In this document: piece by piece, positions 18,906 through 26,069 of the stretch | How positions within the stretch are numbered: position 1 is the stretch's first letter | Layout: each line of letters starts with the position of its first letter | Assembly (NCBI GenBank): GCA_945861875.1 | Contig: CAMAWC010000002.1 | Location: 25,766-89,765 of the forward strand | Direction of reading: 5' to 3' | Source of the DNA: Bordetella parapertussis | GTDB lineage: Bacteria; Pseudomonadota; Gammaproteobacteria; Burkholderiales; SG8-39 | Length of the DNA: 64,000 bases | Made by a program: the position numbers and the translations under genes | The notes under the pieces: generated by a model | Databases searched by the model: none | Seen by the model: the letters and a program-made list of their open reading frames with translations, nothing else | What the model was told of the DNA's origin: nothing

Positions 18906-19874
18906 CTATTTTTCCAGCAGCGGCCGCAGCGTCTTGATGGCATCGGGCGCGCGCTTTGACAGCTCTGCCCAGTAGGCGTTGTATGCCTGGCTGCGATAGG
19001 CGGGCCCGAGGTTGATCGCGTTGATGCCGGCGTCCCTCTGGCGCATGTTTTCGATGGCCGATTTCTCCTTGACCCAGGCCATGTTCTCCTCATCCACCCA
19101 CTGTCCCATGCGCGAGAGGAACGCACGTTGGTCTTCGCGCAAGGACTTCCACTTGTTCAGATTCACCAGGATGTTGACGACGACGTCGTAGAATCCCGGC
19201 TCGACCCGGTATTTCGTGTACTGTCCCCAGCCAAGATCGAAGATCCCCAGCAGCGGCCAGCCGTAGCCGTCGACGACGCCGCGCTCCAGCGCGGCCTGGA
19301 CCTCGCCCGGCGGCAGGGTCGCTAGGGTTGCGCCCAGCGTGGTGAAGAACGGCGTGTAGTTGGGAACAGTGCGCAGTTTCAGGGATTTGACGTCGCCGAT
19401 GGTGGCCACCGGCTTGTTCGTGTAGATATGAAACGACACGCCCTGGCCGTAGGTCGCCAGCAGCCACGAGCCCATTTTCTGATTGTGGATGCGGTTGAGC
19501 TCGTCCCAGGCGCCGGACTTGCGTTGCTGCGGGACCGACTGGTTGGAAAGTATCGCCGCATCCGCTTCGGGCGCTATGCCGGCATAAAAGGACGGCGGAA
19601 TCGACGCCATGTCGAGCACCCCGCCGCGCACCGCGTTTCCCTGTTCGAACGACGGCACCGCCTCGGGCCCGCCGACCAGGCGGATCTGAACCAGGCCCTT
19701 CCCTTCCTTGTTGACCTTTTCGATGAATCGCCCGAACACCTCGCCGTAGGCACTGGTAATGGGGACGAACACCGCCGCGCGCAGCGTCGTCTCCTGCGCG
19801 CCCGCGCCGCCGCCTGCTAAAACAAGTGCCGTGCCCGCCAACCACATGCCGATGCATCGCGTGAATTGCTTCAT
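18906..19874 (-). CDS. dctP: TRAP transporter substrate-binding protein, DctP family
   Basis: 322 residues from the ATG at 19874, preceded by a strong GGAGGA ribosome-binding site. The signal peptide (KQFTRCIGMWLAGTALVLAGG, cleavage after GAGA) directs it to the periplasm. The mature part has the DctP core, including LKLRTVPNYTPFFTTLGA with the arginine that usually grips the substrate carboxylate, and LPPGEVQAALERGVVDGYGW. This supports a monocarboxylate-type ligand. It lies between the Rieske beta gene and the enolase-superfamily gene. Confidence 0.92.
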   Translation of the reverse strand: MKQFTRCIGMWLAGTALVLAGGGAGAQETTLRAAVFVPITSAYGEVFGRFIEKVNKEGKGLVQIRLVGGPEAVPSFEQGNAVRGGVLDMASIPPSFYAGIAPEADAAILSNQSVPQQRKSGAWDELNRIHNQKMGSWLLATYGQGVSFHIYTNKPVATIGDVKSLKLRTVPNYTPFFTTLGATLATLPPGEVQAALERGVVDGYGWPLLGIFDLGWGQYTKYRVEPGFYDVVVNILVNLNKWKSLREDQRAFLSRMGQWVDEENMAWVKEKSAIENMRQRDAGINAINLGPAYRSQAYNAYWAELSKRAPDAIKTLRPLLEK

Positions 19875-19934
19875 GATTCCTCCTTGTTGAGCGTCCTTGT
19901 CGAGTGCGCTGCCGAAGAGGCACAGCACGCCGAT

Positions 19935-20009
19935 GTTACTTTGAATCAGGATACTTTGGAACAGGCTACGTTGAATCAGGCTACGTTGGATCAGGTTGCG
20001 TTGAATCTG
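19935..20009. repeat. Five imperfect 15-bp tandem repeats between oxygenase beta gene and dctP
   Basis: The plus strand carries five degenerate copies of a TACGTTGAATCAGGC-like unit in the gap between the beta-subunit stop and the dctP start. Period 15 bp, no gaps; copies differ at 2-5 positions. It lies in the transcribed operon leader of dctP. Confidence 0.8.
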
Positions 20010-20018
20010 CTTGCGTTC

Positions 20019-20528
20019 TCAGATCGGCATGGAGATGTGGCTCTCGACGGTGAACGTATCCACGACCACGAGGCGCTCGCGCAAGCGCAGCACGCCCCCC
20101 TCGTCGACGATCCGGTCGCGGTACTCGCCCACGCTGAATATCCTGCTGTGGCCTTCGTTGTCGGTGTTCATCATCATGTAGTTAGCGCGCGCGAGCCAGC
20201 AATCCCCGTCGCGCCCCGTCACCATCACGTTGCTGACGAAGCGCCGCTCGTAGTGGATGTGATAGATGTTGACTTCCAGCAGCGAGACGACACGGTCACG
20301 CAGCATGCGCTTGTTCTCGAAGTAAAGCCAATACCCTTCGAGCCCCTGATCGAGGTTTTCGCGGGAATGAAGCAGGTAGCGGCACTCGTCGCTGAAGAAA
20401 TCCGGCCACTCGGAGAGGCGGGCTTCGTCCAGACAGCGTGCATAACGGAAGTTGAGGTCCACCACGCGCCGTTCGAGTTCGGCGGAAACCAGGCTTGTTG
20501 CGGCGGCAGTGTTCGATGCTGTGTTCAT
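20019..20528 (-). CDS. Aromatic-ring-hydroxylating dioxygenase beta subunit
   Basis: 169 residues from the ATG at 20528, with GGGAGA about 5 bp upstream. It has the NTF2-like beta-subunit fold of Rieske oxygenases: RRVVDLNFRYARCLDE, FFSDECRYLLHSREN, LLEVNIYHIHYERRFVSN and a C-terminal SHISMPI. The YLLHSREN and HYERR segments resemble small subunits of anthranilate/salicylate-type oxygenases, but the substrate cannot be fixed. The beta subunit is structural in the alpha3beta3 enzyme. Twenty bp separate it from the alpha gene. Confidence 0.88.
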   Translation of the reverse strand: MNTASNTAAATSLVSAELERRVVDLNFRYARCLDEARLSEWPDFFSDECRYLLHSRENLDQGLEGYWLYFENKRMLRDRVVSLLEVNIYHIHYERRFVSNVMVTGRDGDCWLARANYMMMNTDNEGHSRIFSVGEYRDRIVDEGGVLRLRERLVVVDTFTVESHISMPI

Positions 20529-20548
20529 GTTGTCTCCCGGGTCAGATT

Positions 20549-21814
20549 TCAGGCGGCCGCGACCGCGAAGCCCATCAGGTCGCAATAGCCCTTCCAGAAC
20601 GCGCGTATCGGCACCTCCGTGACCAGATGCTCCTGGTCGCCGCAGTCGCCGCGCCCGCCCATTTCGACGAATGCGTGCCCGCGGCCGTGGTCGCCCTGTA
20701 TCGCCGCATGCGCAATCTCCAGCGCCTCCGCGTCCTCCATGGAAAGGTATCCGCCCGGCCCCAGCAGGTTGCCCTGCACGCGGCGCGACTGGCTATGTTC
20801 CGCGGATTCGTCCGCGTATTCGAAATTGATCCAGACCAGTTCGAACTCGTCCACGCTTTTCGGAATGATGTGCCGGAAGCCCAGGTGGTTCGAGATCTGC
20901 GCCAGGACGAAGGTGGGGAACATCGACAGCACCGTCGAGACCATGCCGTCGGCATGCTCCTCGAAGAACGCGACCACCTCCGGCGCTTCCAGCTGGAACT
21001 GCGGCTTGAAGGTGTCAATCTTTGCGTAGGTGTTGCCGACCTTCTCGTCCTTCGTTCCGTAGGTCGTCAGCACGCAGTGCAGGCCGTTTTGCGCCATCAC
21101 GGTCGAGCCGCGCTGCGAAGTGCGGAACATGCCGAACTTGGAGTTGAAGCCGTGCAGCAGGGCGCCGTGATAGCAATCCTTGAGATTCTCCACGTACAGC
21201 TTCCAGTTGCCCTTGATCAGCTGCCGCTGGTAGCCGACCACCTTGATCGGCCGGCTGCACAGCGCATCGAACCGCTGCCGCACCGGCTCGCCCATGTAGT
21301 CGGTGAGCGGCTCCATGTCGTGCGCGAAGGTGGCGAACACGACCCCCCGGTACGACTCCACCCGCAGTTTTTCCAGGCTGTGCTCCTCGGGCCTGAAGTC
21401 CTTCGGATAGCCGCCGTTGCCGTTGATGCCGCGCCGGTAGGGAACGCCCAGCAGGTTGCCCGCCACGTCGTAACTCCACTGGTGGTAGATGCATGTGTGC
21501 GTGTCGGCGTGGCCGCGCTTGCGGCGCACCACCGCGGCGCCGCGGTGGGCGCAGCGATTGACGAACACATGCAGTGCGCCGTCCTCGCCCCGGCTGAGCA
21601 CCACCGAGGTCGCCCCGATGTAGTTGGTGACGAAATCCCCGGGGTTCGGTATCTCCGCCTCCAGGCCAACGTAGTTCCAGGTGCGGCCGCGGAATATCCG
21701 GTCCTGTTCGAGATCGAAGAGGCCCGGGTCGACGTGCACCGCGAACGGAACCTGGGTGAAGTCGGCGCGCGGCCAGACCAGCTCGGGGATTCCGGATTTC
21801 AATACTGCGCTCAT
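20549..21814 (-). CDS. Rieske non-haem iron aromatic-ring-hydroxylating oxygenase alpha subunit
   Basis: 421 residues from the ATG at 21814, preceded by AAGGAG. The [2Fe-2S] Rieske site is C88-x-H90 and C108-x2-H111. The mononuclear iron site is E209-N-L-K-D213-C-Y-H216-x4-H221, with D213 in the position that bridges electrons between subunits. It should hydroxylate an aromatic, probably carboxylated, ring. No ferredoxin or reductase gene lies in this operon, so electrons must come from elsewhere in the genome. The GGRGD-rich C-terminus (about 395-400) is typical of the anthranilate/benzoate branch only in part. Confidence 0.92.
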   Translation of the reverse strand: MSAVLKSGIPELVWPRADFTQVPFAVHVDPGLFDLEQDRIFRGRTWNYVGLEAEIPNPGDFVTNYIGATSVVLSRGEDGALHVFVNRCAHRGAAVVRRKRGHADTHTCIYHQWSYDVAGNLLGVPYRRGINGNGGYPKDFRPEEHSLEKLRVESYRGVVFATFAHDMEPLTDYMGEPVRQRFDALCSRPIKVVGYQRQLIKGNWKLYVENLKDCYHGALLHGFNSKFGMFRTSQRGSTVMAQNGLHCVLTTYGTKDEKVGNTYAKIDTFKPQFQLEAPEVVAFFEEHADGMVSTVLSMFPTFVLAQISNHLGFRHIIPKSVDEFELVWINFEYADESAEHSQSRRVQGNLLGPGGYLSMEDAEALEIAHAAIQGDHGRGHAFVEMGGRGDCGDQEHLVTEVPIRAFWKGYCDLMGFAVAAA

Positions 21815-21911
21815 GAGAGACTCCTTGGGACGAGGGATGACAGATGACGGGTGGGCGGGTTTGCGCTCCCGCGGCGTTGCGGATTGGAAGCCATCAGTTG
21901 ACCATGCTGCG

Positions 21912-22331
21912 TCAAAGACGGATGTCGACCGGTACTGTTTCATAGGCGGCGGGCATGGTCACCTCCAGCACCTCCAGGTCCGGCGTGTAGTCGATCACAT
22001 CGTGCGCCCCGCGCGGCGGCTGGTAGAGACAGCCTCCGGCTTCGACCACGATGTCGTCGCCGGAGCCCTCCCAGCGGTAGGTGACCCGCCCCTTGAGTAT
22101 GTAGACCATGTGGAAGTCGAGTTTGTGCCAGTGGACGCCCTGCGGACCCTTGCACGGTCCGAGCGCGCGCATGTGGAAGGCGCCGACCGTTCCCGCGCTC
22201 GCCGCGGCCATGCCCAGATCGCGCACCTCGAAAGCCGACCAGGCGTCGCGCGGCTTGAATGCCCCGGGGCTGAGGGGCGCGATGCACAGCTTGCTGAATG
22301 CATCGGTCAGGCGATCGATCTCGGTCTTCAT
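21912..22331 (-). CDS. Small cupin-domain protein
   Basis: 139 residues from the ATG at 22331, with AGGAGG at good spacing. A single beta-barrel cupin has metal-ligand type histidines in GVHWHKLDFHMVYILKG (HxH, then E replaced by H/D) and the second motif around PPRGAHDVIDY. It is the first gene of the Rieske/TRAP operon. Such stand-alone cupins act as small oxygenases, isomerases or ligand sensors; which one cannot be told. 97 bp separate it from the alpha-subunit gene. Confidence 0.8.
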   Translation of the reverse strand: MKTEIDRLTDAFSKLCIAPLSPGAFKPRDAWSAFEVRDLGMAAASAGTVGAFHMRALGPCKGPQGVHWHKLDFHMVYILKGRVTYRWEGSGDDIVVEAGGCLYQPPRGAHDVIDYTPDLEVLEVTMPAAYETVPVDIRL

Positions 22332-22490
22332 TGTGGCCTCCTTGTGCAACACGCTGCGACCGGTGTTCCGTACCCGACCGCTTTCAGCAGCCCGCCAGGG
22401 CTGCGCCGGTTGCGGGTGTGCAATCCTGACCCGGACAACGTCAAGCTATCGTCAAAGCGCGGCCGGGGGCTAGGGTGTAAAATTTCGCGC
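22332..22490. promoter_or_regulatory. Divergent promoter region between cupin operon and BTAD-PAS regulator
   Basis: 159 bp between two divergent starts, the only non-coding space that can drive both the seven-gene operon and the regulator. A short run GCCGGGGGCTAGGGTGTAAAAT lies just upstream of the regulator ATG; I could not define a confident -35/-10 pair or operator. Confidence 0.45.
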
Positions 22491-23702
22491 ATGCGCGATC
22501 GGAATACGACACGAAACCCGAAACGAATCCACGCACCGTTGCTGGAATTGCGGCTGCTGGGCTGTTTTTCGGCCCTGGCATGCGGCAAGCCCGTGGTCCT
22601 GCGCGCGCGCAAGGATCGCGCCCTGCTGGCGTACCTCGCGCTTTCCTCCGGACGCGGCTGCAGTCGCGAGCGGCTCGCCGATATCCTTTGGGGCGAGGTC
22701 GAGGGCGACGCGCGCCACAGCCTGCGCCAGAGCCTGTCGGCGATTTCCCGCGCCATTGCCGGCGCGCACCCGGCGTCTGCGCGCGCGCTGCAGGTCGATC
22801 GTGACAAAGTGAGCCTGGAACCGGATTGCGTCGTGGTCGATGCGCTGCGCGTGCGCACCCTGCTACAGAGCAAATCCGCGTTGGAGCTGGAGGCAGGCGG
22901 GCAACTGCATGCGGGCCGCCTGCTGGAGGATCTCGGCCGCGTCTCGCCGCACTTCGACGACTGGCTGGTGGCGGAGCGCGAACAGCTTGCGGTCGAGGCA
23001 ATCAACGCCAATCGCCTGCTGCTCGATCTGCACGCGGCGGCAGGCACGCCGGAAAAAGCCATCGCGGCGGCCTCGCGGCTGGTCGCTACCGATCCTTTCC
23101 GGGAAGAGGCTCGCCTCGAGCTGATTTTCCTGTACGCCGAATGCGGCCACACGCGGGCGGCGATCGCGCAGTACGAAGCGTATGCCACGCTGTTGCGCGA
23201 GGAACTCGGCGCGCAGCCAGGCGAAGCGGCCACGCAGGTGCATCGATTGCTGCTGGAGGGCGAGACGCCGGCGCGGCGCGGCCGGCGCGCGAACATGCCC
23301 GCGCGCATGCCCCCGGTCCCGGGCGCGAAAGATGAACCGCTGCGGCACGCGGTCCTCGTGCTCGAACAGATGCCCGATTGCATCGTCATTACGGATCTTG
23401 ACGGGTGCATCGTCGGCTGGAACGAATGGGCGACGCGCAACTTCGGTTACGACAAGTGCGAGGTGCTCGGGCGCAAGCCCATTTTCCTGTACGGGCCCGG
23501 CGCGGACGGCCGCCTGACGGACGAACTCATCGCCAAGGCGCTGCGCCATGGACGCTGGTCCTGCGTGCTGCGCCTGTTCAACAAGAACGGATCTTCCCGC
23601 CTGCACCAGCGCACCATGCTGCCGCTGCGGGACGAGAACGCTCGCGTCGTCGGTGTATTCGGCGTGACGCGGCCGCTGACGCGGCCCATCCCGGGGCTGT
23701 AG
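22491..23702 (+). CDS. SARP-like transcriptional regulator: winged helix, BTAD, C-terminal PAS
   Basis: 403 residues from the ATG at 22491; the frame is open upstream, but those residues lie opposite the oxygenase gene and are unconserved. Residues about 18-110 form an OmpR-like DNA-binding domain (LELRLLGCFSALACGK, RKDRALLAYLALSSG, ERLADILWGE). Residues about 118-262 form a bacterial transcriptional activation (BTAD) domain with TPR-like helices (FREEARLELIFLYAECG, YATLLREELGAQPG). Residues about 285-395 form a PAS domain (VLEQMPDCIVITDLDG, GWNEWATRNFGYDKCEVLGR). Divergence from the Rieske/TRAP operon makes it the likely local regulator, with the PAS domain as a possible input sensor; this is inference. 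Confidence 0.85.
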   Translation: MRDRNTTRNPKRIHAPLLELRLLGCFSALACGKPVVLRARKDRALLAYLALSSGRGCSRERLADILWGEVEGDARHSLRQSLSAISRAIAGAHPASARALQVDRDKVSLEPDCVVVDALRVRTLLQSKSALELEAGGQLHAGRLLEDLGRVSPHFDDWLVAEREQLAVEAINANRLLLDLHAAAGTPEKAIAAASRLVATDPFREEARLELIFLYAECGHTRAAIAQYEAYATLLREELGAQPGEAATQVHRLLLEGETPARRGRRANMPARMPPVPGAKDEPLRHAVLVLEQMPDCIVITDLDGCIVGWNEWATRNFGYDKCEVLGRKPIFLYGPGADGRLTDELIAKALRHGRWSCVLRLFNKNGSSRLHQRTMLPLRDENARVVGVFGVTRPLTRPIPGL

Positions 23703-23750
23703 TTTTTCCGCGGGTTTGAGGAGAAGACACGATTCGCGCTTTTAATCACG

Positions 23751-23996
23751 CTAAGCGGCGGCGGCGGACTCCTGCACACGGTTCCGTAGCGGCCGGAATT
23801 GCTTCGGGCCGAGTATTGGGCACAACGCCCGCGTGTTTTTCTCGTCCCGGACGGCAACTGTGCGCAGGCTCAGCACCTTCTGACCGGCACGCAGCCCCAG
23901 CGCGATGCGATACGTGCACGAGGCCGCCTGCAATGATGCCAACGGATTAGCCGCATCCATGTTGGCCAGGCAGGTCATGCCCTGCTCTTTGACCAC
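23751..23996 (-). pseudogene. Transposase fragment (IS91-like group), truncated
   Basis: An 81-residue frame reading DANPLASLQAASCTYRI-type sequence (DAANPLASLQAASCTYRIAL), which I recognise as an internal segment of a long transposase common in Burkholderiales and relatives. Only this segment is present, without upstream or downstream domains, so it is a remnant. The family assignment rests on memory of the motif and needs a search. Confidence 0.5.
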
Positions 23997-24109
23997 AGCA
24001 ATCCGGTGATCAGCATGGTTACGGCTTTTGTTTGTATCGATACGGTTTTATTGAGCAAGCTTCGAACCATGCAGGCGTGGCACTACCTTGAGCATTTGAA
24101 GGGCTGATT

Positions 24110-24133
24110 CCCCTCCTCCTCAAGGAGGAGGGG
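24110..24133. repeat. CCCCTCCTCC-type hairpin
   Basis: A perfect 10-bp stem (CCCCTCCTCC / GGAGGAGGGG) with loop TCAA. It is followed by CCGCCGCAGGCGG, a second small palindrome. Likely a dispersed intergenic repeat of the same family as those at 24285 and 43780. The 23703-24472 interval otherwise holds only the transposase remnant. Confidence 0.75.
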
Positions 24134-24284
24134 TCCGCCGCAGGCGGGGGTGGTAGTAGGGTTCGTGCTCAATGCGCAGCCCTATTCCCTTGCAGGGTGC
24201 GTTCTGACCGGTAGGCCAGAACCGCTCAGCCGGCGCGGCGCATGCTCCGCGAAATCCCGGCTTCGCCCCCTTCGCTTCGCGCCA

Positions 24285-24305
24285 CCCCTCCTCTTCAAGG
24301 AGGGG
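24285..24305. repeat. CCCCTCCT-type hairpin
   Basis: An 8-bp stem CCCCTCCT / AGGAGGGG with loop CTTCA, 150 bp after the similar hairpin at 24110. The two could be the ends of one degenerate element. Confidence 0.7.
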
Positions 24306-24472
24306 AATAACTCAGTGTTCACCCTAAAGCAGCGCCTTGGACATGCGGTGTTCTGAGGCGCTCCCCTCTGCACCCTCACTGCATCGCCCTTAATTGCGGC
24401 GGGGGCGCATGATGCTGGTGCGGCCGGCTTGGGGGCTGTTCACCGGGGCGGGAGTGCTTTAGGCTAGCCGCC

Positions 24473-25918
24473 ATGATCGATCTTGCGATTACCGGGCTTT
24501 CCGCCGTCGAACTGTCGCGCCGCGTGCGCGCGCGCGAATTGTCCGCGGTCGAGGTGCTGAACGCGCATCTTGCCGCGATAGAACGCCACAATCCGGCGCT
24601 CAATGCCATTTGCACCCTGGCGGCGGAGCAGGCGTTGGCGGCGGCGCAAGACACCGATGCGCGCATCGGCCGCGGGGAGGCCGCCGGTGCGCTCGCCGGC
24701 GTGCCGGTGGGCATCAAGGACGTGACGCCGACGGCGGGCATTCGCACCACCTACGGCTCGACGCTGTTTGCCGACAACGTGCCGACCGAGGATGCCGAGG
24801 CGGTGACGCGTCTCAAGGCTGCGGGCGCCATTGTCATCGGCAAGACCAACACCCCGGAATTTGCCACCGGCGGCAACACCTTCAACGCGGTGTTCGGCGC
24901 GACGCGCAACCCCTGGGATACGCGCCTGTCGGCAAGCGGCTCCACCGGCGGCGGTGCGGCGGCGCTGGCGGCGCGCATGATCGCGCTGGCAGAGGGCACC
25001 GACCACGGCGGCTCGATGCGCACGCCGGCGGCGTTTTGCGGCGTAGTGGGACTGCGCACCACGCCCGGCCTGATTCCGAAGAATCCGGGCGAGCTGCCCT
25101 GGCACGACCAGAGCGTGGCCGGGCCGATGGCGCGTGACGCCCTCGATTGCGCGCTGATGCTCGACGCCATGACCGGCTTGTCTCGGCGCTCGCCGCTGTC
25201 CTGTGTCGCGCCGTGGGCGAGCGCTTACGCGCTGGTATCGACAGCGCGCGACCTCACCGGCCTGCGTGTCGCCTATGCGCCGGAGCTCGGCCGTGTCGGC
25301 ATGGACAGCGAAGTCGAGGCGCTGTGCCGCAAGGCGGCGCGCGATCTTGCCGCCCGCGGTGCGACGGTCGATGAGATCGAGGTCGATTTTTCCGATGCGC
25401 GCGACGCCTTCATGGTGTTGCGCGGCGAAACCATGGTCGGCAACCACCTCGAGCGCCTCGGCCGGCTGGATGAGATCGGCATCAATACCGCCAATAACAT
25501 CCGCGCCGGTTTGCAAGTGACGGTGACGGACATCGCGGCAGCCGAAAAAAAACGCGCCGAGGTCTGGCTGCGTTTCGCCGCGCTGTTCGAGCGCTACGAT
25601 GTGCTGCTGACACCGACCGCAACCGTGCCGCCCTTTCCGGTGGAACAAAACTATCCCGAGTCCATCAACGGCCGAAAGCTTGACAACTACATCGACTGGG
25701 CATCGCAGACTTTCCTGATTTCGCTGCCGGCGCTGCCGGCGGCGAGTGTGCCGGCCGGCCTCACGGCGGGCGGCCTGCCGGTCGGTCTGCAGATTGTCGG
25801 GCCGCGCTTTGCCGAACCGGTCATCCTTACGGTGGCAAAAATGGTGCAGCAGGCGCATCCTGTGGGCTTGCCTGGGCTTGTCGCCGTGGCGACAGGCCGA
25901 GCGCAGGGCCGCAGGTAA
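24473..25918 (+). CDS. Amidase-signature family hydrolase
   Basis: 481 residues. The amidase-signature catalytic Lys lies in PVGIKDVTP, the cis-Ser region is SGSTGGGAAALAA, and the nucleophile Ser is in GTDHGGSMRTPAAFCG (usual form GTDxGGSxRxPA). The family hydrolyses amides or transfers ammonia; the absence of gatC/gatB neighbours and the sequence around HGGSM argue for a stand-alone amidase rather than GatA. No signal peptide, so cytoplasmic. It stands alone between a repeat-rich region and the multicopper oxidase. Substrate unknown. Confidence 0.88.
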   Translation: MIDLAITGLSAVELSRRVRARELSAVEVLNAHLAAIERHNPALNAICTLAAEQALAAAQDTDARIGRGEAAGALAGVPVGIKDVTPTAGIRTTYGSTLFADNVPTEDAEAVTRLKAAGAIVIGKTNTPEFATGGNTFNAVFGATRNPWDTRLSASGSTGGGAAALAARMIALAEGTDHGGSMRTPAAFCGVVGLRTTPGLIPKNPGELPWHDQSVAGPMARDALDCALMLDAMTGLSRRSPLSCVAPWASAYALVSTARDLTGLRVAYAPELGRVGMDSEVEALCRKAARDLAARGATVDEIEVDFSDARDAFMVLRGETMVGNHLERLGRLDEIGINTANNIRAGLQVTVTDIAAAEKKRAEVWLRFAALFERYDVLLTPTATVPPFPVEQNYPESINGRKLDNYIDWASQTFLISLPALPAASVPAGLTAGGLPVGLQIVGPRFAEPVILTVAKMVQQAHPVGLPGLVAVATGRAQGRR

Positions 25919-26069
25919 AAGTGTATAGGAAATTCAAACCACCTTTTTCTCCATGCACTGACTGTACCAGCCTGAAAAATTACACTGACCCTATTTACGA
26001 ATAATACATTCGAGATCCCTTAAAAATCGGGGTGCCGGGGCGGGCTTGTTTACCCCGGCGCCCGCTGGC

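Noticed and set aside
19866-20588. Plus-strand frame with a repeated TLNQATLDQ peptide
   Set aside because: The repeats come from the 15-bp tandem DNA repeats, and the rest is antisense to the oxygenase beta gene.
21681-22490. Long open stretch in front of the BTAD-PAS regulator
   Set aside because: It runs antisense to the Rieske alpha and cupin genes and reads as Arg-rich noise; the DNA-binding domain starts after the ATG at 22491.
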